From: a virus
DNA length: 41,006 nucleotides
IMG/VR virus record: IMGVR_UViG_3300030331_002948
Span: 1 to 41,006 of that record
Reading direction: 5' to 3' (one strand)
The stretch's first letter is position 1. Each line of letters starts with the position of its first letter. Below are positions 18,001-24,888 of the stretch, piece by piece. The position numbers were made by a program, and so were the translations under genes. The notes below the pieces were generated by a model, which saw nothing but the letters and a program-made list of their open reading frames with translations, was not told the DNA's origin and searched no databases.

Positions 18001-19667
18001 GCGGAGGCAGCTCGCAAGAGCAATTAACGGTGATATCTCAAGCGGGGATGCGTTCATGGTTTAGAGACTTTTTTATTAATTCTTTGGGCACACAAAAACT
18101 AGGAGGGTATGACCCTTATATGAATGAGTTCGTACTAGCAGGAAATTTACAAAATACTTTTGATTTCTCATCTTGTCTAGCCTGTGATGTATCCGAAAAT
18201 TTATTAGTTATCCCTGGACAAAGAAACATGTATTGTGTTAATTTAGGTCAAAATGTAGGTCAAGTTACTGTTTCTTATATTATACCAGGGGCAACTTCTA
18301 ATGATATAATTACTGAAGTTAACACACCTTCAGGCGCGGGATTACAGGAAATGGAAACTGAAGCTGGTGTTTCCCCTATAGTAACTGAGCAAACAAACTC
18401 TGGTGTAGGGTATACTATTAGTGCATATTATAACAATGTAAAATATACTAGCGGTCTTGTTTATGTAAGCGGAAGTTTTACCTTTAACAAAAATTTAGTC
18501 GATACTTTTGAAACCACAATTGAAGCCTCAACATCTTCAACCGTTTCAGATACAATAGAAGTAACTGTAAGCTGTCCAGTTCAAACATCAATTACAGTAT
18601 ATAACATCGCTCTCACAAACAGCTCAGATGCTTTAAAAACTATTCATAATGAATATAGGTGGACAGATAATGTAAGCAGCTCTCCACTACAGTCTAATTT
18701 AGTCGAGTTTGGCAGCGGAACTAATCCGGTTGTTTCTCAGTATATAACTTCAACTGGGTCATTAGGCTCAAATGTAGTTCCTAGTGAAGGTGCGTTGGTG
18801 TCTATTATTAGCAAGAAATTTTCTTCTGATACTTTTGATTTCAACGATCAAACTAATAAACTAAGATACTTAAGAAGCGCTACAGTATATAGCAACACCA
18901 CTGCTGATATAGATGCCCTTATAGCTGCTTCAGCTGAGGCAACTCCGCTTCAAGTAGAGGGAGAGAGCAATTTTGCTACTTTTACCATGCCTAGTGGTAC
19001 AGCGAGTGAAAATAATTTGTATTTAATTTGGGATTATAGAACTATTACTCAAAGCGTTCTTTGTCAAGACACAACAGCTACAGCTATTAATGCTCAGTAC
19101 AATTCATGTTGTAATTGTACAAACCCTCCAACGGCTCAATATTCGTGCGGATCAAATCCAATAGGCTTTGCTCAAGGAGGTGGAGCTTATCCACAAGAAA
19201 AAACATTTAACATAGGATCGGGCACTGGAACAGTAGAAGTTGAATTTAATGCTTTTGATGAACCTGACCGAATGATAGTTGAGTTTGATGGAGCAGTTGT
19301 TATAGACACACAATATGTAGGAGATTCAAGAAAAATTACTAACCCAGGGGCAGCTCCTGCTGACTTCTTCTTGTCTTCCGAGTTATCAGGAAATAATCCT
19401 GATACAGGGGCTCCATATATAGAACCAATATCAGGATTAGCTTATGAGCCTAACGGAGCAGCGCCGTTACCCACAATAGAGAACGGAGGCTTTGTTGCTG
19501 AAAGATTAGTTGGTGCTCCAGGGTTTGAAAAGCTAGAAACCACCAAAGACACGTGGCAAACTTATTCATTTACAAAAAGCACCGCAACACCTACAGTAAC
19601 AGTTAAAGTTTTTGCTCCTATTCGTACTAGCACCGCGTGGCAATTAAAAGTAAAATGTGTAACTTAA
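15012..19667 (+). CDS. Large tail hub protein, C-terminal part (1551 residues)
   Basis: Begins MSYTDTFSAEDILVIKKPPI, a sequence that in related phages lies inside one protein with the upstream gene. It continues with a conserved region (FVCFAYRYEYENGEFSATSQ; EVDITFNTGG; RLIYGNYFEGYN). The middle is a long beta-rich body with a conserved block around residues 900-1070 (RADLTYSG-like, FSPLEDSFGPIRKLYSRRTD, QEDKISYVPVGKD, WFRDFFI). Near the C-terminus there is a CNCTNPP/SCGS cysteine cluster, then a beta-sandwich (FNIGSGTGTVEVEFNAFDEP; RMIVEFDGAVVIDTQYVGDS) resembling carbohydrate-binding or PPC-like modules. It likely forms the tail body and contacts the host surface. Its frame closes upstream at 15000-15002, so the ATG at 15012 is the only sensible start. 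Confidence 0.8.
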   Translation: MSYTDTFSAEDILVIKKPPIAAPTIATRKVPNGSTFLQDRFVCFAYRYEYENGEFSATSQFSEPAFSAGIYTFSQSSFLNEGMLNEINEVDITFNTGGELVKGIQLLYKDMNDPTIKVIETLNKANDGLPNSGDFTYTFNDQKIFTVLPESEILRLYDNVPLKAQAQTLMGNRLIYGNYFEGYNLKDRQNRAVNFTYNVNIENQEFDQIDISDRTGDGNFTYGQTGNVDNSIFIIDLGNNVLSKGSVISWEFTFQHSSFYSSSGAAPTELTSGVTVGFNYTLNRDYDTVYDLATDATDGGFINAIGTASNIQTVTNSCNGFTFTDEFNCKIPSTLSSFAKTNSGITGAGQPIAISAFSGPENSTIGLQLLAMQWVDGVNTTYEYFQVTSGNAFFTTSTDNYSLHSNRDYEIGIIYMDDFNRSSTALVSPFNTAHISCGDSRFVNKLTVNIPGGQAGGAPAQVAPFWATRYKFCIKSSKSTYETIYVSTFVQEDNESSVYFLLQGENANKVEEGDRLIVKRDSSGALPVCAEAVVLEKSTQLKGFISYTNPLDSTDTIQAPAGVYMKMIPTNFAVNTLANSFITYGNLSDESVRTGNNPRVFYPVTVINPTGSGATANIDYSLPVGSTVNIRISGERPGGKADAPCENQLWTYEQEFTVDTEYSNFKEFFDNEGLGTSVTGAIQKNSSFVQGRPSQNRSFDSGTNIIYNNTLSSSASDPTSSSLSAGDTVFYMQFFKNTSTGKTFLGVSGGRNCAGRDNPRLDVDIEVVRATASIVFETKPADALPDVWFENNESFSIDALGQHAGNIQNQIVDFNNAGVIARDAVIETNFSNCISFGNGIESFKIRDAVNGRNLEFGNRVTSTSSQMYKEAHRFADLTYSGVFNDETNVNKLNEFNLGLANFSPLEDSFGPIRKLYSRRTDILTLQEDKISYVPVGKDLLTDAAGGGTLTSVPQVLGVQIAREEEYGISNNPESFAVWGYDKYFVDAKRGAVIRLTGGGSSQEQLTVISQAGMRSWFRDFFINSLGTQKLGGYDPYMNEFVLAGNLQNTFDFSSCLACDVSENLLVIPGQRNMYCVNLGQNVGQVTVSYIIPGATSNDIITEVNTPSGAGLQEMETEAGVSPIVTEQTNSGVGYTISAYYNNVKYTSGLVYVSGSFTFNKNLVDTFETTIEASTSSTVSDTIEVTVSCPVQTSITVYNIALTNSSDALKTIHNEYRWTDNVSSSPLQSNLVEFGSGTNPVVSQYITSTGSLGSNVVPSEGALVSIISKKFSSDTFDFNDQTNKLRYLRSATVYSNTTADIDALIAASAEATPLQVEGESNFATFTMPSGTASENNLYLIWDYRTITQSVLCQDTTATAINAQYNSCCNCTNPPTAQYSCGSNPIGFAQGGGAYPQEKTFNIGSGTGTVEVEFNAFDEPDRMIVEFDGAVVIDTQYVGDSRKITNPGAAPADFFLSSELSGNNPDTGAPYIEPISGLAYEPNGAAPLPTIENGGFVAERLVGAPGFEKLETTKDTWQTYSFTKSTATPTVTVKVFAPIRTSTAWQLKVKCVT

Positions 19668-19676
19668 ATTTTAATT

Positions 19677-20993
19677 ATGGCAGAAGTAAATGTATTTATT
19701 GACGGTGTAAATTTAGCAGATGCGACGGCTGTGTATACAGATTCTAGTTTGACAACTTTAGCAGCGGATGCTTATTATTCAGATTTGTCTATAACAAGAC
19801 AACAATTAAACGGGAAGCTTGGTTCAATAATTACTTGCCCCTCTTGCTCGGGATCGCCTGCAACTCCTACAACGTCCACTGTCACACAAACCGTAACCAA
19901 TAATATCAGTGGAGGCACTTTAGGGGTTGACTATACTTTGTCAGGCTCTGGATATGACGGAGGTGACCCTCCTGGGCCTGTGACGCAATCTCAAGTTACT
20001 GACTACCCTTTTGACTTTACGATTACCGCTACCCCCGCAGCTGGAAAAGAATTTGATTCAGACGCACCATTTACTGCTACAAATCCCGCGGGATCCATAC
20101 CTGATGGTGGGGGAACAGTGAATAATACATTAACGGGTACAATTATTACTTCTCCCTCTACTGTTGCGGGTCAATACTATTTGTTACAAGCCTGTTTAAC
20201 TGGCGCACAAGCTTCAGCAGGCGGCTTAGAGGGTCCTGGAAACGCATACATTTATTTAAGCGCAGCACCAGCGAACGGTCAAAGATATGTTACCACTAAT
20301 ACTAGACTACCAGAGTTTTATTATTTTTTACCAAGCTCAGCCCCTTTAGATACTTTGGCAAATAGAACTGAACCTGAATTTAAACCGAGCAGTTCGGCAC
20401 CCACGCCAGGTAATTTACAGGTTGATGAAATACCAGGGGAATCATTCTGTCCCAAAGCTCAAACCAATTTGACAAAAGAATTTATTTATGAGCTAAGAAA
20501 CTGTAACACGAACTCCATTGGTCAATATTTTAAATCGCCTACACAACAAGAAATAAGCACTAGAGTGGTAGACGATGCAGGAGACACTTTTATAATAGAG
20601 CAGTTACTTTTAGAGGGTCAAGAGGTTGGACTAACTGAAAAACAAGGTGTGCTTCTAGTTGACATAGATGGAGTTACTTCTAGTAGCACTAATTTTACTG
20701 GAGCTGTGCAAGGCTGTCCTCCTCAAAATGTTCTTTTAAGATTTTGTGGTTCAGTTCCAGGTACATCTTTATTAGGTCTTAGTTTAGCCGTTGCTAAGCA
20801 AGCTCCTAATGACCCTATATTTACTAATGGACTGCTTGGCGAGGTATATTTAGATAGTGAAGGCGCGTGTTGGGTTGTTCAATTACTAACCGAATCTGGA
20901 AATCAAATAGGAAAAGGTATACCGCCAAGAAATTTAAAACAACATATAAGTGGCGGTTGTCAAGCTTGTACTAGCGGAGGCTCTTATAGTTAA
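19677..20993 (+). CDS. Tail fibre/receptor-binding candidate with CPSC module
   Basis: A 438-residue protein. The N-terminal roughly 60 residues (ATAVYTDSSLTTLAADAYYS... ending ITCPSC) form a small module that I recall as recurring in tail and fibre proteins of flavobacterial phages. Residues 65-155 are Thr/Gly/Pro-rich and Ig-like (PFDFTITATPAAGKEF). The C-terminal half is mixed beta with Cys residues and ends SGGCQACTSGGSYS, a second CxxC. Paired CxxC modules may bind metal or form disulfides outside the cell. It lies directly after the tail hub, with a 9-base gap, so a tip or adsorption role is likely. No enzyme motif is seen. Confidence 0.65.
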   Translation: MAEVNVFIDGVNLADATAVYTDSSLTTLAADAYYSDLSITRQQLNGKLGSIITCPSCSGSPATPTTSTVTQTVTNNISGGTLGVDYTLSGSGYDGGDPPGPVTQSQVTDYPFDFTITATPAAGKEFDSDAPFTATNPAGSIPDGGGTVNNTLTGTIITSPSTVAGQYYLLQACLTGAQASAGGLEGPGNAYIYLSAAPANGQRYVTTNTRLPEFYYFLPSSAPLDTLANRTEPEFKPSSSAPTPGNLQVDEIPGESFCPKAQTNLTKEFIYELRNCNTNSIGQYFKSPTQQEISTRVVDDAGDTFIIEQLLLEGQEVGLTEKQGVLLVDIDGVTSSSTNFTGAVQGCPPQNVLLRFCGSVPGTSLLGLSLAVAKQAPNDPIFTNGLLGEVYLDSEGACWVVQLLTESGNQIGKGIPPRNLKQHISGGCQACTSGGSYS

Positions 20994-21010
20994 GGTAAAT
21001 AAATTTTTAT

Positions 21011-21018
21011 TACATTTA
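21011..21018 (+). promoter_or_regulatory. Weak -7-like element (TACATTTA)
   Basis: One mismatch to TAnnTTTG in the gap before the glycosyltransferase at 21040, followed by the AT-rich leader ataatttaattta. Weak on its own; listed because the same layout recurs before other genes. Confidence 0.3.
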
Positions 21019-21039
21019 TAAGTAATATAATTTAATTTA

Positions 21040-22263
21040 ATGAATACTATTTTTGTGCAAATCGCGAGCTATCGTGACCCCGAGTTAGTCCCTACAATAA
21101 GAAGTCTTTTAGATAACGCCAAGTATCCTGGTTTATTAACTATATGCATTGCTCATCAATATGACGAAAACGATCAGTGGGATAACTTAGACGAGTTTAA
21201 AAACGACAATAGGTTTATTATAATAGATATACCTCATGACGAATCTAAGGGGACATGCTGGGCTCGATATCAAATACAAAGGTACTATAACAACCAAAAA
21301 TATGCTCTTCAGTTAGACTCACATCATAGGTTTAGTAAAAATTGGGATGAAACGTGCGTGGAGATGTTAAGAAATTTACAGATTGAGGGCAACCCCAAGC
21401 CTGTGCTTACAACCTATCTTCCCTCTTACGACCCAATTGCTGATCCTGAAGAGCGAGTAGAAACGCCTTGGGGAATGTCTTTTGATAAGTTTACGCCTCA
21501 AGGGATGGTTTTTTTTAGACCATATTATATAGAAGAGAAGGCCACTGCCCCAATTCTCGCTAGGTTTTTTTCAGGACATTTTGTCTTTACTCTAGGGAGA
21601 TTTTGTAAAGACGTTCCTTATGACCCTCATTTATATTTTCACGGTGAGGAAATAAGTATGGCAGTCAGAGCTTACACCTCTGGCTTTTCATTATTTCACC
21701 CCCACAAAGTTATAGCTTGGCATGAGTATTCGCGTGAGGGAAGGAAAAAACATTGGGACGATAGTACGGAGTGGTCGGTTTTAGACAACAAAGCTCAGAC
21801 TCGTGTCCGTAACTTGTTAGGCATTGACAACCAAGAGTGCACACCTTGCGTAAAAAAAACATTGCTTGGATATGACGTAGGGAAATGGAGCAGCATTGAA
21901 ACTTATGAAATGTATGCGGGTATAAGTTTTAAAGACCGAACAGTTCAGCAGTCTACATTAGATAACAAACCTCCTGAGTTTAGAGATGAAAAGTATTTAA
22001 GCAACATAAGACATACGATTGTCTTAGAAAGAAAAAAAATACCTAATAAAGGGGTGAAATTTGTAGCAGTAATTTACGAGGATAAAAACGGAGATCAAAT
22101 CAACAGACAAGACTACACACCTGCTCAGATAGCTTCGTTCATTAAAGACAAGCACATAGAAATAAATAGTGAATTTATAGGAAGAGAGCCATATAAATAC
22201 ATAGTTTGGCCTTACAATCAAAAAAACAAATGGGGTAATAAGATAGTTCAGCTAATCTCATAA
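21040..22263 (+). CDS. GlcNAc-transferase-like glycosyltransferase (PF11397-type)
   Basis: A 407-residue protein. IFVQIASYRDPELVPTIRSL (4-23) is the hallmark start of the Skp1-type UDP-GlcNAc transferase family (GT60-like; PF11397). It is followed by GTCWARYQIQ (71-80) and a DxD-type metal site LQLDSHHRF (91-98; D93, H95). Further conserved blocks are ARFFSGHFVFTLG, YDPHLYFHGEE and HPHKVIAWHEYSR. Residues about 270-407 are a separate C-terminal region without a recognised fold. The enzyme should transfer a sugar, likely HexNAc, from a nucleotide sugar. Being embedded in virion genes, and directly before a Thr-Pro-rich structural protein, it may modify virion proteins; host surface modification is the alternative. 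Confidence 0.82.
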   Translation: MNTIFVQIASYRDPELVPTIRSLLDNAKYPGLLTICIAHQYDENDQWDNLDEFKNDNRFIIIDIPHDESKGTCWARYQIQRYYNNQKYALQLDSHHRFSKNWDETCVEMLRNLQIEGNPKPVLTTYLPSYDPIADPEERVETPWGMSFDKFTPQGMVFFRPYYIEEKATAPILARFFSGHFVFTLGRFCKDVPYDPHLYFHGEEISMAVRAYTSGFSLFHPHKVIAWHEYSREGRKKHWDDSTEWSVLDNKAQTRVRNLLGIDNQECTPCVKKTLLGYDVGKWSSIETYEMYAGISFKDRTVQQSTLDNKPPEFRDEKYLSNIRHTIVLERKKIPNKGVKFVAVIYEDKNGDQINRQDYTPAQIASFIKDKHIEINSEFIGREPYKYIVWPYNQKNKWGNKIVQLIS

Positions 22264-22288
22264 AATTATTAGTTACTAAATAAAGTTG

Positions 22289-22296
22289 TAAATTTG
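22289..22296 (+). promoter_or_regulatory. Bacteroidetes-type -7 element (TAAATTTG)
   Basis: An exact TAnnTTTG match in the gap after the glycosyltransferase, 18 bases before the ATG at 22314. Followed by the leader ataatttaaatt. No clear -33 TTG. Confidence 0.55.
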
Positions 22297-22313
22297 TACT
22301 TATAATTTAAATT

Positions 22314-22838
22314 ATGAGCTACTTATCATGTACCGCATCCGTAGGCACAGGTACGTCTGAACCAATTATTACTCAATACTTAGGAGTAGATGGTGTTCGT
22401 TACGATGTTATGAACAGAGAAATAATAGATGTGCCTAATAACTTGGTGCTAAGCGCAGGGCTTACCCCTTATATTCAATCTAATTGGCTTAGCGGCACAG
22501 GAACGGTAACTGGTACGGGTGTAATATTAGATTCTTTGGGTAATGAATATGTAAGATTTTATCCTTCTTCGATAATTACTCCAGCCTTTTCCTTTGGCTC
22601 TCCTCAAGTTTACTACCCCTCAAATCCTGTAACACCTTTGGTAAGCGGTGAGTACACAGTTTTGACATTTGCTTTGACAATTGAAGATCCTGATGGCAGA
22701 ACTAGAGGTAGTTCACAAATATGTATTGGCGGAACAGAAATAACGCCCACGCCTACCCCTACTTTTGTGCCGACCCTTACCCCTACACCAACTCCTGTTC
22801 CTCCTACGCCAACACCCACGGCTACTCCAGTATTGTAA
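22314..22838 (+). CDS. Structural protein with Thr-Pro-rich C-terminal stalk
   Basis: A 174-residue protein. The first roughly 140 residues are beta-rich with Gly/Thr/Val (GVRYDVMNREIIDVPNNLVL; EYTVLTFALTIEDPDGRTRG), suggesting an Ig-like or small head/tail domain. From about residue 144 the chain is almost only Thr and Pro (TPTPTPT, PTPTPVPP, TPTPTATPVL; bases about 22742-22835). Such a tail would be extended, exposed and a good O-glycosylation substrate. It sits 50 bases after the glycosyltransferase and has its own promoter-like element. A virion surface role is inferred; no homologue of known function is recognised. Confidence 0.65.
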   Translation: MSYLSCTASVGTGTSEPIITQYLGVDGVRYDVMNREIIDVPNNLVLSAGLTPYIQSNWLSGTGTVTGTGVILDSLGNEYVRFYPSSIITPAFSFGSPQVYYPSNPVTPLVSGEYTVLTFALTIEDPDGRTRGSSQICIGGTEITPTPTPTFVPTLTPTPTPVPPTPTPTATPVL

Positions 22839-22857
22839 GCTCTTAATAGAAATGTCG

Positions 22858-22865
22858 TATATTTG
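22858..22865 (+). promoter_or_regulatory. Bacteroidetes-type promoter (TTG-N22-TATATTTG)
   Basis: An exact TAnnTTTG match with a TTG at 22833-22835, giving a 22-base spacer that fits the 17-23 range described for Flavobacterium promoters. It is the best two-part promoter seen on the plus strand. The -7 element is bracketed by TCGTA and TACGA (22855-22859 and 22866-22870 region), a short inverted repeat. Confidence 0.6.
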
Positions 22866-22885
22866 TACGATATATAAAATTTAAT

Positions 22886-23707
22886 ATGGCAGCTATACCC
22901 GCTTCACCAAACCCAGTTGCGCCTCCACAGGCCCCGTCTGGAGAATTATACACTTTAAGTTATAGTAATGGAGTTAGTGGATGGCCTTCATTTTACTCAT
23001 ACCACCCAGATTATATGGTTGGTATGAATAATTATTTTTACACTTTTTCAGGAGGTAATTTATACCGGCACAATACCAACGAAGCTAGAAATAATTTTTA
23101 CGGAGAACAGTTTAATTGTAAAATTACAACAGTTATAAACGACAACCCTCTTGAGAATAAGCTGTTTAAAAACTTAAGCTTAGAATCAGACTCTCCTTGG
23201 AACGTTACTATGAACACAGACATGAATAACACTGCGTTTATAAACAACACATGGTTTGAGCTAAAAGAGGGCGCGTATTATGCAGCTATAAAAAACACAG
23301 CTCAAAGCCCATCTACTTTATCGGATTTTAATTTTCGATCTGTCAATGGTATAGGTAAGACTACAGGATTTACCATGACTAACCCTAGAGTTTTTACATT
23401 TACAGTGCCTATAGATTCAATTATAAGCATTGGCGATTATCTTTACTACCTAAATGAATTTAACAACAGCCCCGCATTAGCTGGTGTAATTACAGCTAAA
23501 GATACTACCACCATAACGGTTGATAGTACAATTAACGGAGCAAGCAACCCGACTACAAACACTCCTTTAATGATGGCTCTGAAAAACACAATAGCTGAAT
23601 CTCACGGAATACTAGGTCATTATACATTAATGACGCTGGAAAACTTAGGTCCGGGTAGAGCAGAACTATTTGCTATTGAATCTCAGTTGATGAAAAGCTA
23701 TCCTTAA
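22886..23707 (+). CDS. Conserved-type virion structural protein
   Basis: A 273-residue protein with a Pro/Ala-rich start (MAAIPASPNPVAPPQAPSGE). A distinctive block follows: YSNGVSGWPSFYSYHPDYMV, GMNNYFYTFSGGNLYRHNTN, and NNFYGEQFNCKITTVINDNP. I recall this WPSFYSYHPDYMIGMNN-type signature from structural proteins of crAss-like and Cellulophaga phages. The C-terminal half (PRVFTFTVPIDSIISIGDYL; TTTITVDSTING) is beta-rich. It is probably a tail or baseplate-like component, since it lies after the tail hub and fibre genes and before the internal proteins. The exact place in the virion is not known. Confidence 0.72.
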   Translation: MAAIPASPNPVAPPQAPSGELYTLSYSNGVSGWPSFYSYHPDYMVGMNNYFYTFSGGNLYRHNTNEARNNFYGEQFNCKITTVINDNPLENKLFKNLSLESDSPWNVTMNTDMNNTAFINNTWFELKEGAYYAAIKNTAQSPSTLSDFNFRSVNGIGKTTGFTMTNPRVFTFTVPIDSIISIGDYLYYLNEFNNSPALAGVITAKDTTTITVDSTINGASNPTTNTPLMMALKNTIAESHGILGHYTLMTLENLGPGRAELFAIESQLMKSYP

Positions 23708-23714
23708 ATTTTAG

Positions 23715-23722
23715 TATCTTTG
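23715..23722 (+). promoter_or_regulatory. Bacteroidetes-type -7 element (TATCTTTG) abutting a start codon
   Basis: An exact TAnnTTTG match with only 7 bases between its G and the ATG at 23730. If active, transcription would begin at or within a base or two of the start codon, giving a leaderless or near-leaderless mRNA. Confidence 0.55.
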
Positions 23723-23729
23723 CTCTAGA

Positions 23730-24134
23730 ATGGAATTTAACATTAGGCAGCTTGAACCAACTGACTATGATACGTTATTAGTTAAGTGGTGGGATGCATG
23801 GGGTTTTAAACCACCTCCACGGGATTTTTTACCGGATGGCGGTACAGGAGGTTTGCTAATATCAAACAATGAAACACCAGTTTGCGCTGGATTTATATAT
23901 ATGACAAACTCTAAAATATCATGGATTAATTGGATTATATCCAATAAAGAATATAAAAACAAAAATAGAAACAGTGCTATAAAAACTTTATTGAAACAGC
24001 TTATAGATACAGCCATAAACAGCGATGCTTATTATGTTTTTGCAAGTAATAACAATAAGTTTTTGATAAATAAATTTACAGATTTAGGATTTGTAAAAGG
24101 AAGTAAAAGCACGGAATTAATTTTAAAAATTTAG
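23730..24134 (+). CDS. GNAT-like N-acetyltransferase fold protein
   Basis: A 134-residue protein with the layout of a short GNAT domain. The N-terminus FNIRQLEPTDYDTLLVKWWD is a typical strand-helix opening. GTGGLLISNNETPVCAGFIYM gives the central beta hairpin, SWINWIISNKEYKNKNRNSA is the strand leading to the acyl-CoA loop, and FASNNNKFLINKFTDLGFVK is the last helix and strand. The usual RxxGxG/A acyl-CoA loop is weak (KNKNRNSAIKTLLKQL), so activity is uncertain. It sits among virion genes with its own promoter-like element and a 2-base gap to the next gene. Possible roles are acetylation of a virion or host protein; none can be chosen from sequence. Confidence 0.65.
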   Translation: MEFNIRQLEPTDYDTLLVKWWDAWGFKPPPRDFLPDGGTGGLLISNNETPVCAGFIYMTNSKISWINWIISNKEYKNKNRNSAIKTLLKQLIDTAINSDAYYVFASNNNKFLINKFTDLGFVKGSKSTELILKI

Positions 24135-24136
24135 TT

Positions 24137-24886
24137 ATGGGTTTAGAAACAGCAGCAGTAGCTGCAATTGTCGGTGGAGCATTATCAGCCGGTGGAGCGG
24201 CTACCAACTTCGTTCAGGCTGGTAAACAAAGAAGAGCTGCCGAAAAAGCCGCGGATGATGCGGGTAAAGCTCTTGAGGCTGCCAGAAATAAATTACAGGT
24301 TAATTATTTAAGAGGTCTGTCAATACAAAAAGAACCATACGAGCGTGCTCGTGAAGCGGGAATCTCAACAGCAGCACAAGTTTTACAAGCAGCACAAGAG
24401 GGCAGTCAAAGAGGAGTTGCAGCTGGAGCTACACGTGCTCAGTTAGCGCAACAAAATTTAGAAAATACAAATCGTATAGCTATGGGCCAAGAGCTTCAAG
24501 GGTTACAAAGAGCAGCAGCATTGGAAGATAGAAGGCTTCAGTCGCAACAAGCTAATATAGATTTAGCCGAAGCAAGAGGTTTTCAGAACATGGCAGCAGA
24601 TGCAAGGGACAGACAACGCGCATTAAATCAAGCAGGAGCACGAGGCCTCTTAGGAGCGGGTCAGAGTTTGATGAAAGTCCCAGGTCTCTATGGTGGTGGT
24701 GGAGGAGTGTCTATTAATGATACAGCAATAGAGAGTCAAATTGAATCAACTCGTAATCCTAACTCGTCAATAAATCCAAACTTTGGTGTTGAAAGTCAAG
24801 TTATTATTGATCCTGAAAGTTTAAACCAAAGAGGGTTATTCGATAATGTAACAATTTTTGATGAAGAATCATCTGTAATATCTTAA
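24137..24886 (+). CDS. Putative internal virion / DNA-ejection protein (small)
   Basis: A 249-residue protein. The N-terminal 25 residues are Ala/Gly-rich and hydrophobic (AAVAAIVGGALSAGGAATNF), a possible membrane-inserting helix. Residues about 28-165 are a long Ala/Gln/Arg/Glu helical region (ARAKQ-type coiled coil, including TRAQLAQQNLENTNRIAMGQ). After that come a GGGG linker and an Asn/Ser-rich tail. This is the composition of internal core or ejection proteins of podoviruses (compare T7 gp14 and marine podovirus counterparts). It is the first of three adjacent genes (2-base gaps between them) that together look like an ejectosome set. No enzymatic motif. Confidence 0.65.
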   Translation: MGLETAAVAAIVGGALSAGGAATNFVQAGKQRRAAEKAADDAGKALEAARNKLQVNYLRGLSIQKEPYERAREAGISTAAQVLQAAQEGSQRGVAAGATRAQLAQQNLENTNRIAMGQELQGLQRAAALEDRRLQSQQANIDLAEARGFQNMAADARDRQRALNQAGARGLLGAGQSLMKVPGLYGGGGGVSINDTAIESQIESTRNPNSSINPNFGVESQVIIDPESLNQRGLFDNVTIFDEESSVIS

Positions 24887-24888
24887 TT

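Noticed and set aside
19187-19195. A perfect DnaA box (TTATCCACA)
   Set aside because: A single copy inside the tail hub coding sequence, with no cluster of boxes or AT-rich unwinding region nearby, so it is not evidence of an origin.
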